A stretch of DNA of 64,000 nt from Chaetoceros tenuissimus (GCA_021927905.1 BLLK01000045.1:3720001-3784000); one strand, 5' to 3'. Numbered from the stretch's first letter, positions 30,701 through 42,070 are shown. Made by a program: numbers and translations. The notes: a model not told the origin generated them from the sequence alone.

Positions 30701-33700
30701 CTATCTACGATATGGTCTTATTCTACGGATGTTCACCCTTTCCAAAATGCCTGGTCTGCGACGAATGGTAACATTTCCATTAACATGAACTTGCGTTATC
30801 TGAAACGGACCCTCAAATCTTATATCCAATTTGCTTGTAGTTCGATATGAATCTGCAATTACCAATACCCAATTTCCAACTTGATAATTATAATCAATTC
30901 GGTTATCATTTTCTCTTTGATTGCTTCTATCAACTATTTCTTGCCTCCTAGCTCTGAGATTATTCAAATCAACAATGAAAGGTAAATTCAAAATCATATT
31001 CCTTTGAAACGCTAATGCTCCTGGAGATGCATTCATCGTCGAATGTACCGCAGTTCTCAATGCATAAACAGTATTGGCAAGTAAAGTATCTATTGCTTGA
31101 GTTGCTTCTGCTACTGTCTGTGGTGGATGCTGACGAAGCAAAGATCGAATTTGATTGAGCATTGTTTGATGCATTCGTTCACAAATACTATTACCCTGTG
31201 GATTTCTGGTAGTGATTTGTGCTGGTCTGATATTAAACCTATTCAACATCTCCTGAAACTCTGATCCTGTAAATTCACCTCCTTGATCATGAATGCACTT
31301 AACCGGTCTAGGATACCTTGAAAGCCAATTATTTTCAAACAACGTTGCTATATGATTTGCATGTTTGTTTTGAATACGTACTGCTTCGATAAGGTTAGTA
31401 TCTTGATCCACCATTGTCAAGGCATGAAATTCCACTGTTACTCCTTGCACTTTGAACTTCCATGGTCCAATTAAATCTACTGCTACCGTATGCCAAGGAT
31501 TCATAGTAACTGTTCTTGGAGGTAAATGTCCATATTGAACACTAGCTGTCTTGTTTACTTGACATATTTCGCATTTAGAACAAATCTCCTTAATGGTTTC
31601 TGTAGCTCTGGGACTAAAGAAGTTTTCGTTGAAGGTTTTCTTCAATTTTTCTTCACCGCAATGATTAAGAGCATTATGATACCACCGCAAGATACGTACG
31701 GAATACTGCGTTGGTACAAATATCCTATCTTTGTACATCACGAGTTGCACTTGAGGATTCATCTGTCGTAAAGAGTAATCAGCTGGGCTTCTCTGTCTTA
31801 GTTGCGCTAATTGCATATCCTGTTGTTGTGCTAAGGCTATTCTGTTGTAATCCAAAGGAAAAATAGCGTTTTCAGCGACATTAATAAACATTTCAGACAA
31901 AGGTAAATTTGCAAAACATTCTGCTAACCGAAGATCATCAAAAATTAAATCCTGAAAGAAAGATTCTTCCAAGTTTCTTTTTGTACTAGGACCATTACTC
32001 TTCTCCTCAAGAATCTTACTGTCAACTTCCATACGTGAGAAATAATCTGCACAAGTATTGACTTCGCCCGGAATAAAATGTAATTGAGGTCCGAATTCCT
32101 CTATGTACATTCTCCAGCGTAGCATTCGTTGGGATGAGATATTCTTGTATGTAAGATTTTTATGATCAGTGTAAATGTGGATTTGAGCACCTAGAAGCAT
32201 AGTACGGTAAGTTTTTAATGTCTCGAAGATCGACAAAAATTCCTTTTCACCAGTAGGATAATTTCGTTGAGCTGCATTAAGCTTCTTTGAAAAGAAGGCC
32301 ACTGGTCGAAGATTTCCATCAGCATCATGCTGAGCCAGTGTAGCTCCCAACTGATAGTCCGAGCTGTCGGTATAGATAAAAAAAGGTTGGTTATGATCAG
32401 GATAAAAAAGAAGAACGTCTTTCGCCATTGTTGCTTTAATTTGCTCAAACGCTTGCTGCTGTTCTGTGCCCCAGTGGAAGTTGTTTGTCTTTAAAAGATC
32501 TGTTAGCGGCTTCTGCAAATGAGCTCTACGTTGCCACATATCTTTATAAAAATTTACAGCCCCTATGAAACTGCGTACTTGCTTCACATTTTTAGGAGGT
32601 TGCATGGCCAAAAGCGGTTTGATCTTCTTGGACCAAGGTTTTAGTCCACTTGGAGTTAACCAATGTCCGAGCCAATCAGTTTCTTGTACGGCCCATTCAC
32701 ACTTGAGTGGATTCATAGTGAATCCGTGATCCTGCAGCTTTTTAAGTATACGCTGAATCTTACCAACATGTTCGTTCCAATCATCGGAGAAGATACCAAT
32801 ATCATCGATGTAGATTTCACAGTCCTCATCACGTAGCACATTTTCCATTATCTCTTGAGCAATGTCTGGAGATTCCAGAATCCCCATTGGCAGTCTGTTA
32901 TACTTATACATACCAAATGGAGTAGTGATTGTGCATAAGTTTTTGCTTTCCTCATCCAACTCGAAGGTGTAATATTGCATCGAAATATCAAGCTTGGTAA
33001 AAAATTTGTACCCTTTTCTCCTTTCGAGAATATCTTTAATTCTTGGTAGCTCATACTGTTTTCGTTGCAAATTCTTATTTAGATACCGGAAATCGCTTAC
33101 CCAGCGTACCCGACCGTCCTTCTTTGGAATAATGAAAGTTGGAGCAGTCCAGATGGATCGGTTAGCGGGAGAAAGAACACCTTGCTGCACCAAACGATCA
33201 AGTTCTTCCTTGAAAACTTTTTCGTGTGCATAAGGAACCTTGTAAGGGCGACTCTGACGAGGCTGAGCATCAGGCTTGAGATGAAGATGAACCTTGCTAT
33301 CAGGATATACTTTTAGTTGACCATCAAATAGCGTAGTGAACTCGTCCAGTACACGATGTAGATCTTTCCTCTGTTCTTCTGACAAGTGCTGCTGAGCATC
33401 TGCTACTTCTTTTCCTGAAACTTTGTCATACTTAGACTCCAGAATAAAAGATTCATCTTGTTCCTCCACTTCATCATCATCTCCATATTCAGTGAAGGCT
33501 AGCTGCACATTCGTACGGTTATTCCAATGACGACGAGATTTCATGGAAACGGTGATGTCCATCCAAGACATTGTTTGGTCCTGGTAGTTCAGTACTAAGC
33601 CCATTGCTGCCAAAGTTCTCTGACCCAAGATGATATCATGAGGACACACTCCATCATGTACAAGCGCAAAGATCTTTTCAATATTATGCTTTCTTCCAAA

Positions 33701-34141
33701 CTCGGGCAATACGCTATTTTCTAGAATTACATATTGTTTGAAGTAGACAGTGCCACCTATGCCAATAGACGGAGATGCCTCTGTTAAATCATAAACTGGA
33801 CAATTCTTCGGTAAGGCACGTCGATGAATGATGTCACAAGTTCCACCGGAATCAAATAGAGTTCTACATAACTTCGTATCGCGATGCCCATTAATAGTGC
33901 GAGGTTGCAATAATGAGACTGGAGCAGTTAATGGGTCCTTTTTCATTTGGTCGGCTTGCACACTGAGACTAGCTTCCACTTCAACTGGTGGAGAGGAAAT
34001 AAAGTCATAGACATCCATTGGAATTGAAGTTGCAAAGTATTCTTCCCATAGGATTTCTTCCTCCTGCTGAGGAGTCTTCCAGAACTGTTGTTTTGCTTCT
34101 TGTTCCCAGAAGCATTCTCCAAGTTCCAAAGGTGAATTCAT
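30701..34141 (-). CDS. Gypsy pol polyprotein
   Basis: The 1146-residue frame contains an aspartic protease motif (LFDSGGT, Asp97), reverse transcriptase with YIDD near residue 445, RNase H (IYTDSSDYQLGA, then TDHKNLTY), and an integrase with an HHCC zinc finger (near residue 817-850) and a DDE core (AVDLIGPW, DQGGEF). The order protease-RT-RNase H-integrase identifies Ty3/gypsy. Long antisense frames here are shadows. It is separated from gag by about 180 bases and appears intact. Confidence 0.95.
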   Translation of the reverse strand: MNSPLELGECFWEQEAKQQFWKTPQQEEEILWEEYFATSIPMDVYDFISSPPVEVEASLSVQADQMKKDPLTAPVSLLQPRTINGHRDTKLCRTLFDSGGTCDIIHRRALPKNCPVYDLTEASPSIGIGGTVYFKQYVILENSVLPEFGRKHNIEKIFALVHDGVCPHDIILGQRTLAAMGLVLNYQDQTMSWMDITVSMKSRRHWNNRTNVQLAFTEYGDDDEVEEQDESFILESKYDKVSGKEVADAQQHLSEEQRKDLHRVLDEFTTLFDGQLKVYPDSKVHLHLKPDAQPRQSRPYKVPYAHEKVFKEELDRLVQQGVLSPANRSIWTAPTFIIPKKDGRVRWVSDFRYLNKNLQRKQYELPRIKDILERRKGYKFFTKLDISMQYYTFELDEESKNLCTITTPFGMYKYNRLPMGILESPDIAQEIMENVLRDEDCEIYIDDIGIFSDDWNEHVGKIQRILKKLQDHGFTMNPLKCEWAVQETDWLGHWLTPSGLKPWSKKIKPLLAMQPPKNVKQVRSFIGAVNFYKDMWQRRAHLQKPLTDLLKTNNFHWGTEQQQAFEQIKATMAKDVLLFYPDHNQPFFIYTDSSDYQLGATLAQHDADGNLRPVAFFSKKLNAAQRNYPTGEKEFLSIFETLKTYRTMLLGAQIHIYTDHKNLTYKNISSQRMLRWRMYIEEFGPQLHFIPGEVNTCADYFSRMEVDSKILEEKSNGPSTKRNLEESFFQDLIFDDLRLAECFANLPLSEMFINVAENAIFPLDYNRIALAQQQDMQLAQLRQRSPADYSLRQMNPQVQLVMYKDRIFVPTQYSVRILRWYHNALNHCGEEKLKKTFNENFFSPRATETIKEICSKCEICQVNKTASVQYGHLPPRTVTMNPWHTVAVDLIGPWKFKVQGVTVEFHALTMVDQDTNLIEAVRIQNKHANHIATLFENNWLSRYPRPVKCIHDQGGEFTGSEFQEMLNRFNIRPAQITTRNPQGNSICERMHQTMLNQIRSLLRQHPPQTVAEATQAIDTLLANTVYALRTAVHSTMNASPGALAFQRNMILNLPFIVDLNNLRARRQEIVDRSNQRENDNRIDYNYQVGNWVLVIADSYRTTSKLDIRFEGPFQITQVHVNGNVTIRRRPGILERVNIRRIRPYRR

Positions 34142-34324
34142 GATGGATACAACTCCTGTTGATTAGTTAATAAAGAAAATAAAGAAAAAATTGGATGAGA
34201 CAAATTGAAATTACATAAAATGGCTCACTTCGTGAGTACTTGTGATATTGAATATCCAGATGTGGAAATTTTCGTTTCCAACAAGTCCTCACGAAGCGGC
34301 CTTAAGCCTATTTAATCGTGGACC

Positions 34325-35512
34325 TTAATTGAACGCACCATGATGTGCTCCCCAGACGTTGTTATTGTCCATGAGGAAGTGTTGTTCGTTACTGCCATTC
34401 GAACCCTGCTGGTTTGAACCGTTTTCTGGATTGCTACGAGTATTAGCATTGTTATTATTTTGAGTTCCTTGATAATTGTAGTTCTGATTCTGACCATGTC
34501 CTTGATTGTTACCGGAGTTATAGGACTGTCCTCCATTATTGTTGTGGTTGGAGTGGTTATGATGACCTCTTCCTCCACCGTTACCACGGCCTCTGCCGCC
34601 ATAACCATTGCCACGGCCTCTGCCTCCTCGGCCTCTGCTACCAGTATCACCACGGAAATTGGCACTTCTTGGATTAAGAATGCAGTCCTCCCATTCATGA
34701 TTATTATGTGGAGGCTCATGTCTGGTACACTGGTTTCTGAAGCCACCAGTCTGACCGCGTCTGTTTCCTTTCTTACGCTGCTTGAACTTCTGATTCTTCA
34801 GATCTTGATGACGAGCACGTTTCTTGGAAGTATCAGCATCTGCAGTACTCTTCTGGCGTTCCATGTACTCACTAATCTCATTGATAGACTTTTCATGATA
34901 CACAGCTCCTGAATTGGTGAAATTCAACTTCCATTGATATGGGAAGGAATCAAAAACAAGCTTCTTCTCAAGGTTATCATCAGGTCTTGGCGCTACGATT
35001 CTCAAGAGTTCCTTGGCATATCCTACAAGAGTACAGAATCTCCCTACATGCTCCGCAACACTCTTGCTCTTTTCCTTTCTCACTTTATCAGAACGCAGGT
35101 ACTCTAGAAGAGCATCTCCTCCAGAACGCCCTCCGCAGAACCTAATCATCATAAGGTTCACTGCAACTTGAAACTTGTCTGCATTTGCTGCTGCCACTAC
35201 ATCTGCATGGGTGGAAACAGTATCAGTCCAGTAGTGTTGCGCTACCCCTTTAAGCACATCCTCAAAGTTCTCGAACTTTTCTAGGTCATCAAAGTTTAGC
35301 TTGCGGTTGCTGGCTGCGGAGATAAAGCGCTCACGTACATAGAGAAAGGCTTCCGCGTTTCCAGTGCTTCCACCTTCTCCATCAAAGGTTGGCAAACTCT
35401 CTTTGCGATAGGAACCATCAGCAAAATCTTGCTGAAGCTTGATAGTTACGAAGTCTGCGTAATCAAGGGCTGGCCACATTTTGATTGGTGTATTTGCATT
35501 AGAATCACTCAT
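34325..35512 (-). CDS. Gypsy gag protein
   Basis: The 395-residue frame has a helical capsid-like N-terminal part (about residues 1-220) and a C-terminal third rich in Gly, Arg, Asn and Gln, with RGG-type boxes such as GRGGRGRGNGYGGRGRG and then Asn/Gln repeats. A CCHC knuckle is not obvious; the CTRHEPPHNNHEWEDC motif near residue 267 may be the nucleic-acid-binding element in its place. It is the first gene after the 5' LTR and appears intact. Confidence 0.9.
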   Translation of the reverse strand: MSDSNANTPIKMWPALDYADFVTIKLQQDFADGSYRKESLPTFDGEGGSTGNAEAFLYVRERFISAASNRKLNFDDLEKFENFEDVLKGVAQHYWTDTVSTHADVVAAANADKFQVAVNLMMIRFCGGRSGGDALLEYLRSDKVRKEKSKSVAEHVGRFCTLVGYAKELLRIVAPRPDDNLEKKLVFDSFPYQWKLNFTNSGAVYHEKSINEISEYMERQKSTADADTSKKRARHQDLKNQKFKQRKKGNRRGQTGGFRNQCTRHEPPHNNHEWEDCILNPRSANFRGDTGSRGRGGRGRGNGYGGRGRGNGGGRGHHNHSNHNNNGGQSYNSGNNQGHGQNQNYNYQGTQNNNNANTRSNPENGSNQQGSNGSNEQHFLMDNNNVWGAHHGAFN

Positions 35513-35531
35513 TGTGAATAGTAATTACTAG

Positions 35532-35747
35532 TGATACAACGAAGGATTCAAAGTAATTAGATGGGAATTATGTTACTAATCGCTACCTAAAAGAATGTTT
35601 GTTCCGAATATAAAAGAGACAGAATTCTTATCAGAATTCTGATGACGTAACGGAAGAAGAATAGAACCAAAGAATTCTGCCAATGCTAAACATAATCCAT
35701 GTCAGGTCAGGATGCGTTATCCTAACCGTTAGCTACCATCTGTAGCA
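35532..35747 (-). repeat. Gypsy 5' LTR
   Basis: This 216-base terminal repeat reads the same as the copy at 30446-30661. It precedes gag on the minus strand and should hold the element promoter; an AATATAAAAGAGAC stretch is TATA-like only on the plus sense. Confidence 0.95.
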
Positions 35748-36243
35748 GATACAACAGAGGAATGAGGGGTTCCGATTCAAGAAGAATGATGAGATGTGAT
35801 GGTTCTGGATCCATTCATTGATTCATTCATACACTGAACAAAGCTTCGCCTTCCACGAGTGAGTGACATATCTTTCATATATAGCTAGAGATAAGCTTCC
35901 TAGATTGTCTTTCAGCATCGTTTGAAGAGGTAAGTTAATGCACATCTGCTCATCTGCCAAGAAAGATATCTTTTTGAGAACTCCAAGTTCAACACTGCAA
36001 CGAAATGAAAGAAAAGGACTGCGAAGAAGAAGAAACTATAGATCGACTAGAAGAGCTTATCTTTTGTCAGTCTCTATGTATATATTCGTACTTTGCATCT
36101 AGTCTCTCACCTAATTTTCATTTGTCTTCTTATTATCAAGTACTAGATCGAAAGAAGAAAACAGAGACCTTATTCATCTACTAGCTAGTGAAGAAGAAGC
36201 TAGAAGAATAAAAGTTTCAATCAATAAACAACTTTGCAGCGCC
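35748..36243. promoter_or_regulatory. Spacer upstream of the C2-domain gene
   Basis: This 496-base spacer begins with the right GATAC duplication and ends at the C2 gene start. AG-rich leader sequence precedes the ATG. The gypsy insertion is about 500 bases upstream of the C2 gene and might affect its promoter. Confidence 0.4.
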
Positions 36244-39200
36244 ATGAGTCTCCAACAAGAAACAAGTCCAAAGAAGATGAATGGCAGTCTGAAGCCGGCA
36301 TCACCAAAGAAAAGTGAAGTAGGAAGAGAATCCTTTCTACCTGCTGAAAAGGAAGAACCTAAGAAAGTAACCATCATCTCGGAATATGATATTAAAAAGA
36401 GTGGACATAATCGTCGTGTTGCCATCGAACTTCATTCCGCTGAAGGAGAAGAACAGGTGTTTTTGCGTATATCCAAGAAGCAGAATTTCTCATGGACCAA
36501 TCCTTTTGGACGATCATCTTCAGTCATTAGTAATAACTCCATCCGTAGCGAATTCTCTGAGGAAATTTCATCTGTAGTTTCGCAAGATAGCACCAACTAC
36601 AATGAATACAATCCTAGCTTGTCCAGTGTTCCAGAAAAGGATAAATTCAATGATTCTATTGTTGCATCTCCGCCAAGAACTCCAAAGGATGCGAATGCGC
36701 AGTGGATTGCAAGATATCTCTTGCCTTTGGATAGAGTACAAATCACTTCCATCTCCAATAAACGTGTCACATTGTTACTGACCTATAAGGAGAATCATGC
36801 ACCGGAAGAGCGTCACTTTGTATTTGCATCAACAGCAGATGCACACTCTTTCAAGAGTACCCTTGAAGAGCAAGCAAAGTCCATGACTAATCGTAGAGAT
36901 AAACGTTTGTTGAATAGACTTGCAAAGGCAAACCTCAAGAGAGAAGGGAACTTGGAACAGTTTAAACAGGAGAAGCTTGAACTATTGATAGAAATCGTCG
37001 GATGTGAAGGACTGCCAGCAGCTGATATTTCTACATCTGATCCATTTGTAAAGGTGGTTTGGAACAATAAGCTTTTGCACAGAACCAAGTTTATCAGTAA
37101 GAACTTGAATCCTGTGTTTACACTACGAAAAGAATGCTTCTTTCTTTGGAAAGTTGATGCGCAAGATTTGTTTCTCAAGGATAATGGTGAAGGAATCACT
37201 CTTGTCGTGCTCGACTTCGATGCAATGGGTTCTTCCGATGTATTATGTGCTGCAAAAGTTCCCCCTGGAGATATTTACAAGGCAAATGAGAAGCGTTTGG
37301 CTTTTGATTTAAACAAGGAAAGTATTCCAGACAAACTACATAGCATTAAAACCGAGGCAGATGAGAATGAGAGAAAGAATCTAATGAAGTCGGTGGTATC
37401 TGGTGGTGCTGGTATCGTCAAGACTGTTGGAAATACTGGAGGTGATCTTGTTAAAACTGTTGGCTCTGGCGGAGGAAAGCTAATTGCAAAGGCAATCAAA
37501 AAGGGAGGAAAGAAGGAAAGCTTGGGAAAGATCTCTATTCGTATTCGAAGGGCGACTGAGAGTGATAAGAAATTCATGACTGAATACCAAGAATATAAAG
37601 AAAGAGAAAAGTTTGGAGCTGCAAAGGTTTTGCATGCAGGAGGTAAAATTTTCAAGAAAGAAAAGAAGAAGAGGGGAGAGACTGGGAGAACCGCTTTCCA
37701 AAGTATGGTCGAAACGAAGCAGAGAACCTTTCTGTCTGAAGATAAGGTGCATAAAGTTGTGAAGGTGAGTTTGAGTGACAATTGGATTTGGAAATTGCTT
37801 GTGACACTTATATGAACTCACAGAGATTGTGTGGATATAGTATAAAGCCATGCCTTTTCCAGATCCAAAGAATGTAGAAGAAACAGAATGGCTCAGTGCA
37901 ACAGAAATTGAAAAGATTGTCATGCAACCTAGTCGCAAGTACAAGCACTTTGGGAGTGGTAAACTGGCTAAGATCTTCCTCGAAATCCTATCTTGCGATG
38001 ACTTACCAAATATGGAAGGTGAGTGCACCTCTTTTTATTGCTCATTCAATATCTATTTTTCCTCACAATTCGAAAATGATCTCAGGTCCCCTTGCCAAAT
38101 TTGGGAACAAGACCGATGCATTTGCTCAGATTGTATACGAAGACGTTGTATGCAGTAAGTAAAGAACGTTGAATTAGATATGCAAACTTTGGAAAGTAAC
38201 CTCATCAATTCATTCCGTGCAAACTTCTAGAGACTGATATCATTGACGACAAGAATAATCCACGCTTCCTCCCTTGGTGTAACAGAGCGTTTTGTCTTTA
38301 TACAGATCATCCTAGCTCAACTATCAATGTTGGAGTTTTTGACTATGATGCAGGAAATGCAATGCTAAATGATCACGATCTCATCGGTCGTATCTCCGTT
38401 GATGTAATGAATCTAAGACCAGGAACGGAATACATCTTGAACTACAAGCTTTGGAACACGTCAATCATTACCGAAGGTAGAAAACATCAGGGAGAAATCA
38501 AGATTCGTATTCGTTTGGAAGTAGATGACTACAAGAGTTTCCTCATCTCCGGTCTTAGTGGAATAAAGCCATTCTATGTCAACTCCACAAATTCAAAAGA
38601 CTTTGAATGCGTTCACCAGACTGTTTATGGTGAATTCAACATGAAGAAATTTTCATTTACTTTCATTTTCGAGTTAATTGATGAGCTAATGAAACACATG
38701 CGCATTACCTACTACATCATCGATATCGCCAAGAACATTTTGTTTTGGAGAGGTAGTCATAAAGTTTCTCTCTTTGGAAAGGAATACATTTTGCCAATTA
38801 GCTCCTTCACGTTGTTCTTCGTGGCAGTAACGTTGGTCGAGAAACCAAAGTTGATTCCTTCATACTCATTCTTTTCACTAGCATCAGTAATGTTGATTTC
38901 AATGAGTTGGAGAAATAATCATCCTAATCCTTGGTATCGATGTGCATCTTTCATGACGTTCTTTAAAGTGCTTACAACTGGAGATGCGCTACTTAAGCCT
39001 GAAAAGATTGAAGCAGGGCAGAATGCTGAGGAAGGAATGAAGTTTGACCTCGAATGGAAAGAACTCATCGAGACTGCAGAGAAGAAAGCAGAAGAAAGAG
39101 CAAAAGAGGTTGCACAGGAACAAGCAGAGTTGGAAAGAGAGTTACAAGAGCTAGGTGGAATGGAAGGTGAAGACATCTCTACAAATATTGGCGCAGGAGG

Positions 39201-39993
39201 TTTATCTAATTTGAATCCTCTAGCACTGAAGAAGTACTTATACCCAGTCCAGCAGTACCTTGTTATAGGCTGCGAATACATGAGATTGTTGAAAAATATT
39301 CTTTTGTGGGAAGAATCTATTTTCAGTTTCTGGATTACCTTCATTTCCCTTGTTCTGTCGGTCGTATGTCTCTTTATTCCGTTGACTTTCATTTGTACAT
39401 GGACTGCAAGACTTGTAGCTTGGTCTGTATTTGGTCCATGGATGAAACTTGTTGATATCTATGTTTTGAATAAACCAAAGGAGGAAGGATCGGAAGAAAC
39501 AAGTGCAGAGGAGTTGGATCGTCTAGGAAGAAAGAAGTTGATGGAAGAAACACTTCAAGAGACTCGTAAGAAGAATGAAATCGCCTTCAAGCTACGTGAT
39601 TTCAAGCAATATTTCTTTGGAAAGTTTCTCACCAAGGTACCTGTATGGAAGTCGGATCGATTCAATGATATTCCACTTTCTTCTTCTACTGCAACTCCAA
39701 TCAAAGCTAGTAAAAAGGCCGATAACAAAGCATCTGTTGCAACATTGACTCAACAAGACTCTGAAATTGTGGAACGTGATTTAGGACAGCGTCTAGTCGG
39801 TATGATGATTCCAACTCTACAGGGTTCTGACGAGATCCTTGCAGATGAAGGGAAAGAAGCAGACATTATCGTGAAGGAAGATGATCCAAAGGATGCAGTC
39901 AAGATTGGCGGTTTGGTTCTCGGATCGGCTGTTGTTACTTACTTTCTTGTACCTATTCTAATGAATATCGTGGTGTGGATGTGGAGAAACTAA
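36244..39993 (+). CDS. Multi-C2-domain membrane protein, four exons
   Basis: I read join(36244..37764, 37841..38018, 38086..38154, 38231..39993), 1176 residues. Introns of 76, 67 and 76 bases all have GT-AG ends (GTGAGT, GTGAGT, GTAAGT) and keep the frame. A PH-like segment lies at about residues 155-230. C2 domain one is at about 243-350 (IEIVGCEGLPAADISTSDPFVKV) and C2 domain two at about 550-700 (LEILSCDDLPNM, then DAFAQIVYEDVVCK across exons 3-4). From about 735 on come hydrophobic hairpins near 775-815 and 955-990 and a C-terminal span at about 1145-1172, recalling the reticulon-like end of MCTP proteins. Such proteins tether membranes in a calcium- or lipid-dependent way. The exact subfamily is uncertain. 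Confidence 0.85.
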
Positions 39994-40206
39994 AGCATCG
40001 ATGCAATGGGGAGCATATACGTTATACATAGATACAAAATAAATTTGAAATGAAATGAAAAGATATCATGATGAAAGCAAGTTTAACCTCATTCTACGAA
40101 AATAAATTTAATGGTACCAATTGCAAGTATAAACAAGACCATATTTCATAGCTCAGTTTATAATTCGAATATTTACATAAAGCACTAAACCTAATCATAG
40201 TTCTCA

Positions 40207-41676
40207 TTATTTATCTTCGATCCTATTCGAACTTTCTACAATGTCAGTAATGTATTTCGCAATGGTTGAACTCAAATTCTGAATGTCTTCATTTTCAACT
40301 GCATCTCTGTTTCGTTGCGACGATGGCTGATATGCTTTACTCTCATTAATCGCCTCTTGCAGTAATTCATCTTGGCCAAATGCTCCAACCTTTTGTAAAG
40401 CTTTTGCAATGAATGTTTCCGAATACGAAACTGGTGAGAGATGCGTTCCTCTCAATCGAGCAAATTTTATATCTTTGCCAGATGCAAAACTTTCCGTATT
40501 TGTATCTGTACTATTGGATTGAGATTCAAGAACATCAGTTGCATTACTTTTGCTTTGAAAGGATTCAGATTCAACAATGGTAGTAGCAAGCTTTGCACTT
40601 TGATCAATCAAATCTTGATCAAATTGAACTAGTAACGTCTTGTCAACGTCGTAAAGATTGGATATACCATCCCATAGCTGCTGCGGCGAAGGTTGAAATT
40701 CAAGACTTTTACTATCTAGATCCGGAGTGATTGTTGTTTTGATATTTGTCACTTGATCTTTGAGCCCTGCAGATACAGCATTGACCACATCTTCAAGACC
40801 AATTTCATATTCATCAAAGTATGGATCATCATATCTACTTGATGACGAAGGCCTTCCTTTACGCTTCTTGCTTTGATTAAATGTCTCTTCTATTTCTCGC
40901 TCTAGTTTCTTTACTCCTGGTACCGATTCTACTGCATTGTAATTATTAAAAGCAATAAGAATATTTGCATCTCTATCAAACGCAATCGTTTTCAATTTCT
41001 TGGAAGTACTGATTATCATTTGAAGACGACTACCTAGACTATGTCCAATACCCACTACATTCATATTCGCCGCTTCCTCTTCACCATATTCATCCACAAC
41101 TATGTTGCGATATGCTTTATTGAATTCGATTGCGATTGACTTTGCAAGTTGAAAATGATTCAAAGGATTCTTTGAAAAAGTAACTGGAATCGATGAGGCG
41201 ATGACGATGGAGTTTGATTGTTTGGCTATTTGCTCCAACATTGGCTTATAAAATTGAAGAGGATAAGAACCAAAGAGAGTACCGCCAATAAAGTGGAGAA
41301 TTGTTTTTGGAGATTCAGATTCATTGTTTGCATCAATTGGAGGAGGAAGAAAGACATGTGTTGATTTTTTATAGGTTTCCCATTCCCAATCTAGACTTTG
41401 TGGTTCTTCATCATCGTAGTCATCCATGTAGTAGTCATCATCGTCTTCATAATCGTAGTCATCGTAGCTTCGACTTTGGAGTTGAATATTTGTTGGTAGA
41501 GGATTTTGATTTGATGATGTGAAGCGGTGCAAAATCTGTGGAAGTAGAATAGAGGATGAAGATATCTCGACATGTCGGCATCGAGGCAAGGAAGAAAATG
41601 ATGCAGCCAAATAGAGCAAATGTAAGCTCATGAGAAGTCTTAGTAGCGCAGCTGCATTATATTGTCGAGATGACAT
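40207..41676 (-). CDS. DUF1350 alpha/beta-hydrolase-like protein, plastid-type
   Basis: The 489-residue protein carries the DUF1350 pattern: ILHFIGGTLFGSYPLQFYKP (about residues 126-145), FSKNPLNHFQLAK, and a nucleophile-elbow motif VGIGHSLGSRLQM followed by IAFNNYNAVESVPG. This resembles a divergent alpha/beta hydrolase found in cyanobacteria and plastid-bearing eukaryotes. The N-terminus has a hydrophobic signal ending in LAASFSSLP, an ASAFAP-like motif. A strongly acidic Asp/Tyr run follows at about residues 70-92 and a basic disordered loop near residue 270. Activity is unproven. It converges on the C2 gene with 213 bases between stops and is the last clearly intact host gene in the window. 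Confidence 0.86.
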   Translation of the reverse strand: MSSRQYNAAALLRLLMSLHLLYLAASFSSLPRCRHVEISSSSILLPQILHRFTSSNQNPLPTNIQLQSRSYDDYDYEDDDDYYMDDYDDEEPQSLDWEWETYKKSTHVFLPPPIDANNESESPKTILHFIGGTLFGSYPLQFYKPMLEQIAKQSNSIVIASSIPVTFSKNPLNHFQLAKSIAIEFNKAYRNIVVDEYGEEEAANMNVVGIGHSLGSRLQMIISTSKKLKTIAFDRDANILIAFNNYNAVESVPGVKKLEREIEETFNQSKKRKGRPSSSSRYDDPYFDEYEIGLEDVVNAVSAGLKDQVTNIKTTITPDLDSKSLEFQPSPQQLWDGISNLYDVDKTLLVQFDQDLIDQSAKLATTIVESESFQSKSNATDVLESQSNSTDTNTESFASGKDIKFARLRGTHLSPVSYSETFIAKALQKVGAFGQDELLQEAINESKAYQPSSQRNRDAVENEDIQNLSSTIAKYITDIVESSNRIEDK

Positions 41677-41890
41677 GGTAGAGGGGAGGTATACAAATAA
41701 TTATTAGATAGTTGAAAGATACAAGTGTAAAGAAAAGATCTCTGACATCTCATGCGAACGCTAACGAATGAATGGTCTCAAAACAAGAGCTGAGAAAAGC
41801 GGTTTGCGGAAGTTAAATTTGAAAGGACATATGGACAGACGCAATATTTCAATCTTTATTTTAAAGATGAATAAAATACTTCAAATAAAA
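41677..41890. promoter_or_regulatory. Spacer upstream of the DUF1350 gene
   Basis: This short spacer should hold the DUF1350 promoter on the minus strand. It marks the left border of the repeat-rich zone. Confidence 0.35.
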
Positions 41891-42070
41891 GGGGTTCCAT
41901 TTTGCGAAAGTGATAGAGCTAGAAAGGAAAGGGGAAGCAATAAATTAAGTGATAGAGATGGGAAGGAAAGAGAAAGAAAAACAGTGATAGAGATGGGAAG
42001 CAAAGAACAAGCAATACTGAAAAATGAAACTGAAAGAAGTGGGAAGAAAAGAGAGAAATATATATAAGGA
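41891..42070 (+). repeat. Purine-rich 180-base dispersed repeat, copy A
   Basis: The copy begins near TTTTGCGAAAGTGATAGAGC, continues as GA-rich units around GTGATAGAGATGGGAAG, then AAAAATGAAACTGAAAG, and ends in AAATATATATAAGGA. Copies B (51897) and C (54184) have the same order and orientation. The TATATATAA end looks like a TATA box, so the repeat might be a terminal or promoter part of an uncharacterised element. Confidence 0.8.

Larger units (their letters stand above)
30446..35747 (-). mobile_element. Ty3/gypsy LTR retrotransposon, looks whole
   Basis: This 5302-base element has two 216-base LTRs that read as identical, TG...CA ends, and a 5-base target duplication GATAC on both sides (30441-30445 and 35748-35752). 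A purine tract, GAGGAGAAGAG on the element strand, abuts the 3' LTR at 30662. Gag and pol are separate frames. Pol order is protease, reverse transcriptase, RNase H, integrase, which defines Ty3/gypsy. No break is evident, and matching LTRs imply a very recent insertion. The leader between the 5' LTR and gag is only about 19 bases. Confidence 0.95.

Noticed and set aside
34460-34912. Antisense frame across gypsy gag
   Set aside because: It mirrors the Gly/Arg/Asn-rich gag tail and has Val/Ile/Thr runs typical of shadows.
41768-42067. 99-codon Lys/Glu/Arg-rich frame
   Set aside because: It falls mostly in the purine-rich dispersed repeat, where GA-rich DNA yields open frames by composition.
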